The notes: generated by a model not told the origin, from the letters alone. Numbered from the stretch's first letter, positions 36,801 to 43,147 are shown. The stretch: 64,000 bases of DNA from Candidatus Woesearchaeota archaeon (GCA_016188045.1 JACPIM010000007.1:30334-94333); one strand, 5' to 3'. Made by a program: numbers and translations.

Positions 36801-37534
36801 TGTGTAGTCCCCAGGTTGGAGCTTGTCAATATTCTTTCCAAAAATGTGAAGGCGGTTTTTGGTCTGCTTGCCATTATAGCCAAGATTATGATTCTAATAA
36901 TAAAGAAGTAAGATGTGGTGATAAAATAGACAATGATTGTAATAATAAAATAGATTGTGACGATCCTAATTGTGCTACAGATGCTAATGCTTGCCCAGAA
37001 CAATATGCTACGGCAGACTCTGATAGAGATGGAGTTCTTAACAAAAATGATTTTGAGGATACTCCGATTGGGTGCACAGTTAACAATGGTGGGGTAAATA
37101 GTAATGGTCGGATAATTGATGAAGATATTGATACTGTTTGTGATCCTTTAGATCAATGTCATGGTACTCCTGATGGGTGTGGTATTATAACTGATCCAAC
37201 AAAGGCTGGTTTGGGTTGCCCTACTACCTTAGCTTGTTCGGAGTCCAAATGCGCAGTAGCAAATCAAAAATGTCCTGGACCAGAGACGACTTCATCTGGT
37301 ACTGGTGGACAATGTTCATGTAAATTAGTTGCTGATGCTTGCGAGGAAAATATTATTGGTACTTCTGCTGAAGAGAATGGTCTTGTGTTAGTTTGTAATC
37401 CTACAGAAGATGGAAAACCAAGAATTTTAACTGGACTAAAAATAATAGATTTTAATGATCCTTTTGCTTTAAAGGCGGACGGGATTAATAAATATAAAAT
37501 AAAATGTTGTACATTAAAATGTGCAGAAAGTTAG
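33848..37534 (+). CDS. large secreted Asp/Cys-rich surface protein with MopE-type and thrombospondin-3-like metal-binding repeats
   Basis: A 1228-residue protein with a signal peptide (MKRGLNIKLIVFLSFFLVSF, cleaved near GAFA). It contains many repeats of two kinds. One is CDGxxNDCDxxxDEGC-like, as in MopE and 'putative metal-binding motif' proteins (for example EICDGKNNDCDNAVDEGC, CSNNIDDDCDGLVDC). The other is DxDxDGxxD calcium-type repeats (DSDNDGVCDKFDQC, DSDGDGIPN). Cys are abundant, implying disulfides outside the cell. No C-terminal membrane anchor is visible; the end is KIKCCTLKCAES. A Shine-Dalgarno AAGGTG precedes the ATG. A role in adhesion or host contact is an inference from the domain type and the likely symbiotic lifestyle. 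Confidence 0.85.
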   Translation: MKRGLNIKLIVFLSFFLVSFVLLINGAFAIEDPVGLPCPHPQGGDFQCPLPESTCVHKCIVYPEGNIWGACSPGYNTVSENSASVCSNNIDDDCDGLVDCADTDCNGGDTSGNGNYDGDSYCNGIDDDKDGDGIPNRIDIIEPYTYYDKLSSVGCSVYPQGHPFVGKQIDSDNDGVCDKFDQCGDTADACLVAQGYDNLNIRSQLGCPQDCSGACASDINCGDCNSCSLWLMPYCINSECSDLGKAGNGCFYHPGILGSCSECSGNVVGCNNYLTQNDCEVNQCLNPGNLDPRLPKCEWKGKSIGCQRVEPNNYYIDNDRDGFGDKNVNPIEAYEKPTGYSDNNGDCDDNLASRYPNAPEICDGFVNDCDSSDNAEQGCDCNPLASQNTRVCEFSNLNPNQVNPGCEQTCGSDGKWSQCEIPDTAIENTDRLCSDGIDNDCDGLIDCVDSDCGGNTRDNSGNWDASQEGNVFVCDKFDDDDDNDGIKDFDEQGNILDQEQFTHLGCSVDAMGNMIDEDHDTVCDNLEPPECRGTLLTCVSNVNKNYDDGRMGCPREGACEISGCFRDSFCRQNVQTAGCHTECGDGISNTCDRDECVAISDYVTNSCFFSPNVIWSRYGDCNGCSLIGTSCSNYDQNECPRDPCKLGCEFDNINNVCKEKTKFTYYKDNDGDSYGSSSSGTKDITDQTSPEGYVSNNLDCDDDTSNDPNSVVCPTNQILCNSITSGCAICMHPRVQEICSDEKDNDCNGQIDEVGCKCDLGDIGDSDGDGIPNSVDQNDCTPRECTVVDINGNALDSDNDGVCDGKDQCSHSACSVIDQSTGCPPSGNPTVARLCSDDPYFRFNENENLKYCEGSCSDYSQEVCESDPCGFGGCRLDDNGDCSGEVVYYLDQDKDNYPDESNSIERPSVDSSNPSIEINGNKYMLSTGKFDCLGHDNDATIYPDAQEICDGKNNDCDNAVDEGCVPQAQGERESCTIEQESDDRLCSPQVGACQYSFQKCEGGFWSACHYSQDYDSNNKEVRCGDKIDNDCNNKIDCDDPNCATDANACPEQYATADSDRDGVLNKNDFEDTPIGCTVNNGGVNSNGRIIDEDIDTVCDPLDQCHGTPDGCGIITDPTKAGLGCPTTLACSESKCAVANQKCPGPETTSSGTGGQCSCKLVADACEENIIGTSAEENGLVLVCNPTEDGKPRILTGLKIIDFNDPFALKADGINKYKIKCCTLKCAES

Positions 37535-37550
37535 GAGTCTTAGTGTGAGA

Positions 37551-38216
37551 ATGTCTTTTTTAAGTAAAAAAAACAGATTTGTATTTGCGATTATTCCTTT
37601 TTTTATCTTCGCTGCCTGTACTCCAATACCGACATCACAGCAAAATCAACCTTCTTTAGCTGAAAATGTTGAAGATTGCGTTGGGCCTGTTTACAGTGAT
37701 ATTGTTCCCAGCGGAGCTATTGTTGGTGAATCTCTTGCTGGAAAATTGGATGATTTTAACGTCGGGTTATTAGGTAATGACAGGATTTTAATTAATCCGA
37801 ACATAAATAAAGAACAAGGAGATATTTTTCCTCCTGGAAGAGTAAGTAGTATAGGCATTAGAAAAGAAGGAGATACTTTTTCATTTGTAGACGTTTCTGG
37901 GTATGGCGAACAATATTTAGTTGACATTATAATTGATAAACTAGGAGATGACACATGTAAAATAAACAACAATAGATTGAACTTAAGAAAAGATGAAAGT
38001 GATTGTATTTTTGTAAGTGGGGAAAATTTGGGTGCAGGAGAAGGAAATCCTGTTGTTGGGCCTGCAGAAGTTGGATTAGATCTGAAAGTTTCTTGTCCTG
38101 ATAATAAATTTATAAAATCAATTTACCATCGAGGAAGTGCGGGGTTACTTGATTTTAATATTCATTCAGATGACTATAGAGTTTTATGTTGTAGCGAGAG
38201 TATAATAATAAAGTAA
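37551..38216 (+). CDS. predicted lipoprotein, companion of the large surface protein
   Basis: About 221 residues from the ATG at 37551 (a GTG at 37521 overlaps the previous gene). The signal peptide FAIIPFFIFAACTPIPTSQQ carries a lipobox AAC. The mature part contains GEQYLVDIIIDKLGDD and a C-terminal LKVSCPDNKFIKSIYHRGSA, then YRVLCCSES. The ending resembles the last 60 residues of the preceding 1228-residue protein (KYKIKCCTLKC), so the two may share a terminal domain. The genes are 16 nt apart and probably co-transcribed. Confidence 0.75.
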   Translation: MSFLSKKNRFVFAIIPFFIFAACTPIPTSQQNQPSLAENVEDCVGPVYSDIVPSGAIVGESLAGKLDDFNVGLLGNDRILINPNINKEQGDIFPPGRVSSIGIRKEGDTFSFVDVSGYGEQYLVDIIIDKLGDDTCKINNNRLNLRKDESDCIFVSGENLGAGEGNPVVGPAEVGLDLKVSCPDNKFIKSIYHRGSAGLLDFNIHSDDYRVLCCSESIIIK

Positions 38217-38218
38217 GA

Positions 38219-38447
38219 TTTATTTTTTCTTTTTTTCGATTTTTATTGGATTTTCGTTTAAAGTTTCTAAAACATTTTCTAATTCTTTTACCCTGGCGTT
38301 CAATTCATTAAATCTCCTATCGTATAAATAGTGCCTTGCTTTTACTCTTGAAAAACCGGATTTTGTAGATTGCTTGTGCTCTTTAAACTTTTCAACTAAG
38401 ATTTTGAATGCTTCAGATCTTGATAAAAACCAATCGCCTATTGCTAT
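38219..38447 (-). CDS. candidate hidden gene with AUA (or lost) start codon
   Basis: A coding-like frame of 75 codons ends at TAA 38219-38221. It encodes AIGDWFLSRSEAFKILVEK, a basic middle and a coiled-coil tail (NELNARVKELENVLETLNEN). No ATG, GTG or TTG opens it. However, a strong GAGGTG lies at 38453-38458, exactly 5 nt before an ATA codon (38447-38445). That is the same spacing as GAGGTG to ATG before the 20440 gene, which shares the upstream palindrome. The frame stays open to 38522. Either AUA is used, the start mutated, or translation begins upstream. Confidence 0.45.
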
Positions 38448-38462
38448 TTTTTCACCTCTTTT

Positions 38463-38546
38463 ATAAGAAACTACGTTTCCTATAACCTTCCTTTTAGATT
38501 GCTGTTTCTTATTACTTTCCTTTTAAGTTACTACGTTTCTTATTAC
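38463..38546 (-). repeat. three imperfect tandem repeats forming the leader (dispersed element, copies B-D)
   Basis: Read on the minus strand, three units of about 30 nt follow each other. They share GGAAGTAATAAGAAAC-type cores and end in CTTAAAA, CTAAAA and CTTATAAAA. The unit nearest the gene (38463-38485) has the palindrome AGGAAACGTAGTTTCTTATA, matching the element at 20456-20476, and is followed by AGAGGTGA. A TATA (CTTTATATAGC) lies just upstream, so all three units fall in the transcript leader. Confidence 0.55.
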
Positions 38547-38589
38547 TTCCTACTAAAAAACAAGGTTTAAGCTATATAAAGATTAGTAT

Positions 38590-38628
38590 TTACTTTTAAG
38601 TAGTTAAATATAGAAAGGTTTATAAATT
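38590..38628 (+). promoter_or_regulatory. shared operator-BRE-TATA block, copy 4
   Basis: ACTTTTAAGTAGT, then TAAATATAGAAAGGTTTATA, with the TATA centre 25 nt before the ATG at 38648. It is almost superimposable on copy 5 (38 kb and 45 kb genes), including the leading TTACTTTTA. Confidence 0.7.
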
Positions 38629-38647
38629 TAAAGAATGGACTAATGTT

Positions 38648-39403
38648 ATGCCAATTGACCAAATTTTAATAAGAGAAATAAATAAAAAAAGAGAATTAAT
38701 TAGAGGTAATCCTGATTCTTTTTTAAAAAGAAGTCAAAGGATAAAAAGGATGCTAGAGGCTGAAAGCGACCTTTATTCTTGGTGGATTGAACATCCTGAC
38801 TTAAGATGGCAATTACTTGAGCCGGGGCAAAAGAATAATGAAAGAATGATAAGGAAATTAGCGAGAAAGGGCAAGGCTAGACTTAGAGAAGCTTGGGCTT
38901 ACATGGCTGGACTAAGCAATGCTGAGGATAAAGATGTAGCTGAGTACTTGACTCAAAAAACAATAATTAATGTTGGCCATTTAGTTGATCCTGTTAACAC
39001 GGGTCTAAGAGATATTAGGGTAAGTCTTAGCTTACAATACACTCCACCTAATCCTATAAAAGTGCCTGAATTGATAGATAGATTGCGAAGAGATTTAACA
39101 CAGGGAGATTTACATTCTGTAGAAAAAGCAGCAATGGTTCACTTATATTTAACTGGGATACAACCATTAAAATCTGGAAACAAAAGAGTTGCAAGGCTTT
39201 TTCAAAATGCAATACTCTCACAAGAGGAATTGCCTCCGGCAGTAGTTCCTGTTGGTGAAAGGGCTGCTTATATTGACTTACTAGAACAAGGACTAGTTGG
39301 ATGGAGAGATAAAGATTTACAAAAACAAAGACCTTTTTTTGATTATGTTGGCGGAAAAGTTAACACTGCCTTAGATAACATAGTAAGAGATTTAAGAGTT
39401 TAG
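38648..39403 (+). CDS. Fic-fold protein with catalytic His replaced by Gln
   Basis: A 251-residue protein. Residues 130-190 are recognisably Fic: LQYTPPNPIKVPELIDRLRRDL, then HSVEKAAMVHLYLTGIQPLK and SGNKRVARLFQNAIL. The active-site motif HPFxxGNGR reads QPLKSGNKR (172-180): the catalytic His is Gln172, Phe is Leu and the second Gly is Lys. Fic enzymes usually transfer AMP or phosphate-containing groups to target proteins through that His. This protein may be catalytically dead, chemically different, or a regulator. No inhibitory (S/T)xxxE(G/N) helix partner is adjacent. The N-terminal 120 residues are helical and unrecognised. It is a leaderless gene under copy 4 of the shared operator block. 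Confidence 0.8.
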   Translation: MPIDQILIREINKKRELIRGNPDSFLKRSQRIKRMLEAESDLYSWWIEHPDLRWQLLEPGQKNNERMIRKLARKGKARLREAWAYMAGLSNAEDKDVAEYLTQKTIINVGHLVDPVNTGLRDIRVSLSLQYTPPNPIKVPELIDRLRRDLTQGDLHSVEKAAMVHLYLTGIQPLKSGNKRVARLFQNAILSQEELPPAVVPVGERAAYIDLLEQGLVGWRDKDLQKQRPFFDYVGGKVNTALDNIVRDLRV

Positions 39404-39506
39404 ATCTTTATAAAATTTTTAAGATTTGATTAAAATATATTTCTGACAAATAAAATTATCTTTTACTACGCGCGTTATATTGTTTCTTTTTTTGATTCAA
39501 AATTGA

Positions 39507-40109
39507 TTAGGCTTCCCATTTCTTTATATTTAAAGAATCTAATGGATTCTTTACTTGATTTATGAGGTTTCTTTTGTATCTTAGGAATTTCTTATATGAC
39601 TCCGCCCAATTCTTGCCTCTTTTGATTATAAACCATTGGCTGCGATCTTTTATAGGAAACATTTTATCCCATGGCGCATAGCCAGCAGTGATCACCCATA
39701 ATTCTGTACTTGGTACTTCTAAATATTCTATTACTTTATTAATGTCAAGAGAACAGCATTCGACTAATATTTTCTTTTTTCCTAACCGTGCAAAAATATC
39801 TACTCTTCTTCCAAGAAAGGGGTACTCGGTTTTAATTTTCTGTTTAACGAAACCATTTGATTCAAGTAGTTTAATTGCAATAAACTTATGATATTCTTGT
39901 GGGCCACCTATTTCTCTAAGTTCATCATATGAAGGTTCTTTCATATCCATGATCTCTTTTTCTTCAATTAAACATGCGTCCTCATGAAAAAATTGGGCTA
40001 GAATAAGTTGGTTTTCTGTCCATGCTGTATACCTCTCGTCTCCTTGTATCAAATTATCATCTATCCATTCGTACGCCTCTTCTCGGGATTTAAAGATTAT
40101 TTGGTCCAT
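39507..40109 (-). CDS. restriction-endonuclease-fold (PD-(D/E)XK-like) protein co-encoded with the recombinase
   Basis: A 200-residue protein. The segment YHKFIAIKLLESNGFVKQKI, then YPFLGRRVDIFARLGKKKIL and VECCSLD, has the order helix-E, VD, (E)xx typical of this nuclease superfamily, like Mrr or Holliday-junction-resolvase-like domains. The usual ExK reads E-C-C, so the Lys is absent or displaced. The C-terminus has WVITAGYAPWDKMFP. Its start overlaps the 3' end of the serine recombinase gene by 20 nt, so the two are translated together. It may be a mobile-element accessory nuclease or an inactive relative. Confidence 0.65.
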   Translation of the reverse strand: MDQIIFKSREEAYEWIDDNLIQGDERYTAWTENQLILAQFFHEDACLIEEKEIMDMKEPSYDELREIGGPQEYHKFIAIKLLESNGFVKQKIKTEYPFLGRRVDIFARLGKKKILVECCSLDINKVIEYLEVPSTELWVITAGYAPWDKMFPIKDRSQWFIIKRGKNWAESYKKFLRYKRNLINQVKNPLDSLNIKKWEA

Positions 40110-40893
40110 CTTTTTGGTTTTTTTCTAATTTTTTTTGCGCTGAATCAAAAATTTTTTTGTCTAATATTGGCTGGTGATTTCCGGGGTATTCCTTATCAAA
40201 TTTAACTATCCCCAAATAGGTTTTGTTAGAAAGGAGTTTTATTAACCCCCTTGTACTAAGGTTATGTTTTTTTGCGAGCTGATTTAGACTAGAGGAGGTT
40301 CCGATAAACTCTTTAAAAATTGCTAAAAGCTTTTTGGCGCCGGCTTCGTCAACAACTAGTTGTTTGTCAACAAAGTTATATCCCAAGGGCGCCTTGCTCA
40401 TAAAGCTCCCTTTACTTGCTTTACTACCCATAGTAAATTTTGTTCTCTCGCTTATTACATTACTTTCAAATTCAGCAAAAGCTGAGACTATATGGAACAT
40501 CAGTTTTCCTGTAGCAGAAACAGTCTCTATCCTGTCCTGGAGCGAAATAAAATCTATTCCCCAGGATTTGATTTGATCTATCGTCAAAATGAGATCCATT
40601 ATACTTCTACTAAATCTGTCTAATTTGTAAATAAAAATAGCCGCAAACTTTTTTGCCTCTGCGTCTTTAAGAAGACTTTGCATTGCCGGCCTATTTTTCA
40701 TATCTTTAGCTGATTTTCCCTCGTCTTTGTATACTTTGAAGACCTCGTAGCCAAGGGCGGTACAATAGTTTCTTAATGCTTCTTCTTGGGCAATTATAGA
40801 ATAGCCGTGTCTTACTTGGTCTTCTGTAGATACCCTTACATAAATAGCGGCCGTTGGCTTACCAATAGGATTAGTTTGTGTACTTAGGGTCAA
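40090..40893 (-). CDS. serine recombinase (resolvase/invertase catalytic domain plus recombinase domain)
   Basis: A 267-residue serine recombinase. The catalytic domain has YVRVSTEDQ with the nucleophilic Ser, YKLDRFSRS with the catalytic Arg pair, and a FAEFESNVISERT helix. A shortened 'Recombinase' domain follows (KAPLGYNFVDKQLVVDE, SSLNQLAKKHNLSTRGLIKLLSNKTYLGIVKF). The zinc ribbon and coiled coil of large serine integrases are missing, so it is a compact form. The start is TTG at 40893, supported by AGAGGTG 5 nt upstream and by the absence of any early ATG. Inverted repeats of TACTTAGGG surround the start. Confidence 0.88.
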   Translation of the reverse strand: MTLSTQTNPIGKPTAAIYVRVSTEDQVRHGYSIIAQEEALRNYCTALGYEVFKVYKDEGKSAKDMKNRPAMQSLLKDAEAKKFAAIFIYKLDRFSRSIMDLILTIDQIKSWGIDFISLQDRIETVSATGKLMFHIVSAFAEFESNVISERTKFTMGSKASKGSFMSKAPLGYNFVDKQLVVDEAGAKKLLAIFKEFIGTSSSLNQLAKKHNLSTRGLIKLLSNKTYLGIVKFDKEYPGNHQPILDKKIFDSAQKKLEKNQKDGPNNL

Positions 40894-40931
40894 TTTACAC
40901 CTCTTACTGTATACTTTGGGTGCCCTAAGTA
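40881..40931. promoter_or_regulatory. TACTTAGGG repeats at the recombinase start (operator or recombination site)
   Basis: TACTTAGGG (40881-40889) overlaps the start codon. TACTTTGGG (40912-40920) and CCCTAAGTA (40923-40931) form a near-perfect palindrome with a 2-nt spacer and one mismatch. The palindrome lies between the recombinase TATA (TTTATATAC) and its SD. The outer copies are inverted to each other. The geometry fits autorepression or a res/att-like crossover site. Confidence 0.55.
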
Positions 40932-41140
40932 TATAAATGTTGCTATAGTTATAATACGACTAGACGCCAAAGGGAGGTGATTTAGTCAATTCTTGAATTT
41001 TAATGGTTTGTTTTGTTTTAAAAAAATTGGTCTTTTTTAGTGTTTTTGATTGGATATTAACCCTTTTAGGAAAAGCGTTATGGAAAAAATGAGAATTTTA
41101 GTGGTGCTAAAAGTTTTAAGCGATGATTGAAAGATTTATT
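40932..41140 (+). other. intergenic gap with a strong Shine-Dalgarno site but no clear ORF
   Basis: A TATA-like AAGTATATAAATG is followed by AGGGAGGTGA (40971-40980), a near-perfect ribosome site on the plus strand. No start codon follows at normal spacing. A 29-codon hydrophobic ORF (ATG 41003, stop 41090-41092) and an ATGA-overlapping 13-codon ORF exist but are too far from the SD. This may be the stump of a gene displaced by recombination next to the TACTTAGGG repeats. Confidence 0.35.
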
Positions 41141-41548
41141 TTAAGAATTTATTAATTTTAACCATTCTTCCAACTGCCCTATTTTATTCCTTAGCCCCTC
41201 TAGCGCACATTGGATCTCGTCTTCAGTTACTCTCTCTAACATTCCAGCGGCATGACTTGCTGATTTTGACTGTGCCGGTCCGTAGCTATCGTGAAATATA
41301 TATTCTCTTCCATCCGAAGCTATTAATTTCAAAAAGAAACAACTGCTCTTTATCCCAAAATCCGCCAATAGAATGATTGGTGGTCTTATTTCTGTCCTCC
41401 TTGTTTCTGGATTACCACCGCTAGTATAAGGCAGAGTGTAATGATATGTATAGGATTTCCCTCTTTCTAGACAATTTCCTCTAAAATCTCGTAATGTTTC
41501 ACCTCTGTAATCCACCAAATCTGGAACTTCTGTTGTTTGCGCATCCAT
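41141..41548 (-). CDS. orphan protein of unknown function in the island
   Basis: About 135 residues from the ATG at 41548 (MDAQTTEVPDLVDYRGETL). A longer frame to 41626 is less likely, because a TATA (TTTTTAAATATTC) sits 25 nt before 41548. Mixed beta content is visible: ERGKSYTYHYTLPYTSGG, IRPPIILLADFGIKSSCFFL, then EYIFHDSYGPAQ and a C-terminal helix pair (RNKIGQLEEWLKLIN). No family is recognised. It is probably leaderless, without the shared inverted-repeat operator. Confidence 0.6.
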   Translation of the reverse strand: MDAQTTEVPDLVDYRGETLRDFRGNCLERGKSYTYHYTLPYTSGGNPETRRTEIRPPIILLADFGIKSSCFFLKLIASDGREYIFHDSYGPAQSKSASHAAGMLERVTEDEIQCALEGLRNKIGQLEEWLKLINS

Positions 41549-41673
41549 CCCAATCCTAAAAAACAGAGAATATTTAAAAATTTGTATACCTAAATATCCA
41601 TTTAAATTGCTAAAAACTTTAATCAATTACTATAGGTTTTATATAATAAAACTTTTAAGCGTTTATTAAAGAT

Positions 41674-42441
41674 TTATGCTACTAAAACTCTTTGTTCTAA
41701 TGTGTTTGGTGGTGGAGGAAATTCTGTAGCAGCATGAAACGTTGGAAAGCCCATCCTCCATAATTCTACATGGTTCTCTAAATCTTCAATGACCTTAACT
41801 CTTTTTGGATAAGGACCATAGTAATCCGGGTTATAATCTGGTGCTGCTAGATCCCAGTATGCTTTGGCCCTAAATTGCTTCAATTTACTTGCCCAATGCA
41901 TATAGAGCTCTCCTAAATCTTGTTTTCTTTCTTCTGCTAATCCCGTAGATAAGTGTAAATCACCATCATATCCTGATAAAGACACTAATTGCAGCCAGTT
42001 TATGAAATTGTGTCTAATATTGGGGACAAATTCTTCTGATGGAATAAAAAAATGGCTATGGTCATCTTCTTTGACTATAATGGCATATTCTATTGGCCTA
42101 ATAAGAGCAATATCTCTAATTGTTGATTGTGTTCCCTGACAAAATTCCGGGAGATGGTCACTGTACCAATACACTGTTGTTGTGGTTAAACCTGGATAGA
42201 CCCTGTATTTTTTGTCTCTTTCTGATAAATAAGCTGAGTGTTCTTGAGATAAATTTAATTTTAGATCTAGGATCTCTCTTACTTGGCGTGTTTTTAGTAT
42301 TTTCAGGGCATCAAGGTGTCTTTTGTTTTCATCTGGGTCAAAAAAAGCTGTTGCTGGAGCGAGGATTTCTCCTTCTTCTCTAAATGGATCATCATATCCT
42401 AGGGGTATTTTTATTAATAATGGTCTTTCTGTCGTATAAGG
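41674..42441 (-). CDS. orphan protein lacking a canonical start (frameshifted or non-AUG)
   Basis: The frame is open for 255 codons from 42441 to the stop at 41674, but its first ATG/GTG/TTG-type codon is GTG at 42174, giving 166 residues. The 89 upstream codons read like protein (PLLIKIPLGYDDPFREEGEI, then RHLDALKILKTRQVREILDL), so the true N-terminus is upstream. An ATG at 42454 with good position after the previous gene opens MSRVTLYDRK in another frame; a one-base shift near 42441 would join them. The palindrome GTCACCCGTGAC lies at 42441-42452. The remaining protein (YWYSDHLPEFCQGTQSTIRD, FFIPSEEF) is unrecognised. Confidence 0.55.
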   Translation of the reverse strand, partial: PYTTERPLLIKIPLGYDDPFREEGEILAPATAFFDPDENKRHLDALKILKTRQVREILDLKLNLSQEHSAYLSERDKKYRVYPGLTTTTVYWYSDHLPEFCQGTQSTIRDIALIRPIEYAIIVKEDDHSHFFIPSEEFVPNIRHNFINWLQLVSLSGYDGDLHLSTGLAEERKQDLGELYMHWASKLKQFRAKAYWDLAAPDYNPDYYGPYPKRVKVIEDLENHVELWRMGFPTFHAATEFPPPPNTLEQRVLVA

Positions 42442-42477
42442 TCACCCGTGACATATTATCTAAATCTTATCTAGTAT

Positions 42478-43059
42478 TTATCTCTTTTCTTTTTGTTTTA
42501 CTTTTAATTCTTTTTTTGGAATAAAGGGCAGGGCCTTTTCTGTTAAACTTAAATAAGTTTCCCTACCTTTTCTCCTTTTTAATAATAAACCATGCTCTAA
42601 TAATAGATCTGTGTAATTTGATATCATTGCTTTAATATCTGGATATGTTTTTTCTGGGTATAATTCTTGAGCTAGGTATTTCATAGGTACCCATTTTTTT
42701 CCTTCTTCATCTAATAATAATTTAATGTTAATTAACATGCTTTTTTGAAGATTTGTTAGATTATCCCATAGTTTTTTTGTGTTCTCTTTATTTAGAGAAC
42801 TGGGAATTTTTGTTTCTAAGATTTCTTCTTCTACTGGAAGAGTTTTATTAAATAAAATAATATTTTGATTTAGGTTTGAAATTGAAGACTCTAGTTGAAT
42901 TATCTTCGTATTTATTTTTTTAATTTCTTCTGTGTTTGAATCTGTTTTAGTCTTTATTTCCTGCATATCTTTTTTAACATTTGAGAAGGATTTTTTTACA
43001 GAAGACTCTGAAATTGTAGATTTTTCAGTTGTTTTTTTAAATGAAAATGGCCACCACAT
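42478..43059 (-). CDS. coiled-coil plus winged-helix protein
   Basis: A 193-residue protein. The N-terminus MWWPFSFKKTTEK is followed by a long coiled coil (about 25-75, Lys/Glu/Ile/Asn rich). A winged-helix domain (about 95-175) follows: LWDNLTNLQKSMLINIKLLL, KWVPMKYLAQELYPEKTYPD, IKAMISNYTDLLLEHGLLLK and the wing RRKGRETYLSLTEKALPF. A basic tail ends it. It is preceded by a repeat region (43102-43147) that may hold its own operators. It is one of three consecutive minus-strand HTH genes in the island. A plasmid or phage regulatory origin is possible. Confidence 0.68.
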   Translation of the reverse strand: MWWPFSFKKTTEKSTISESSVKKSFSNVKKDMQEIKTKTDSNTEEIKKINTKIIQLESSISNLNQNIILFNKTLPVEEEILETKIPSSLNKENTKKLWDNLTNLQKSMLINIKLLLDEEGKKWVPMKYLAQELYPEKTYPDIKAMISNYTDLLLEHGLLLKRRKGRETYLSLTEKALPFIPKKELKVKQKEKR

Positions 43060-43101
43060 AATGAGATTAGTAATGTTTTTGGTATTTATAGCTTTCGAAT
43101 C

Positions 43102-43147
43102 GTTAAGTGAACGTTAACTTGGTTAACTTAACGGTTAAGTGAACGTT
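43102..43147. repeat. direct repeats with internal palindromes upstream of the 43059 gene
   Basis: GTTAAGTGAACGTT occurs at 43102-43115 and again at 43134-43147 (32-nt period). Between them lie GTTAAC palindromes (AACTTGGTTAACTTAACGG). The cluster sits about 45-90 nt before the coiled-coil/HTH gene and fits iteron-like or operator sites for a multimeric DNA-binding protein. Confidence 0.55.

Noticed and set aside
34095..36911. Several long open frames on both strands inside the large surface-protein gene
   Set aside because: They are translations of Asp/Asn/Cys-repeat DNA (GAT/AAT/TGT runs) in other frames and have low-complexity His/Tyr/Asn or Ile/Thr composition. The 1228-residue frame has a signal peptide and recognisable repeats.
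33848..37534. Repeats resembling a CRISPR array
   Set aside because: The repeated units are irregular in spacing, stay in one reading frame and encode Ca/metal-binding motifs; there is no constant repeat with unique spacers.
41003..41092. A 29-codon hydrophobic ORF in the gap next to the recombinase
   Set aside because: The only good SD is more than 20 nt away and no promoter is correctly placed; length alone gives no support.
41674..42441. Possible arginine-deiminase/amidinotransferase identity for the startless gene
   Set aside because: A faint resemblance in one helix only; the catalytic Asp/His/Cys pattern of that family cannot be placed.
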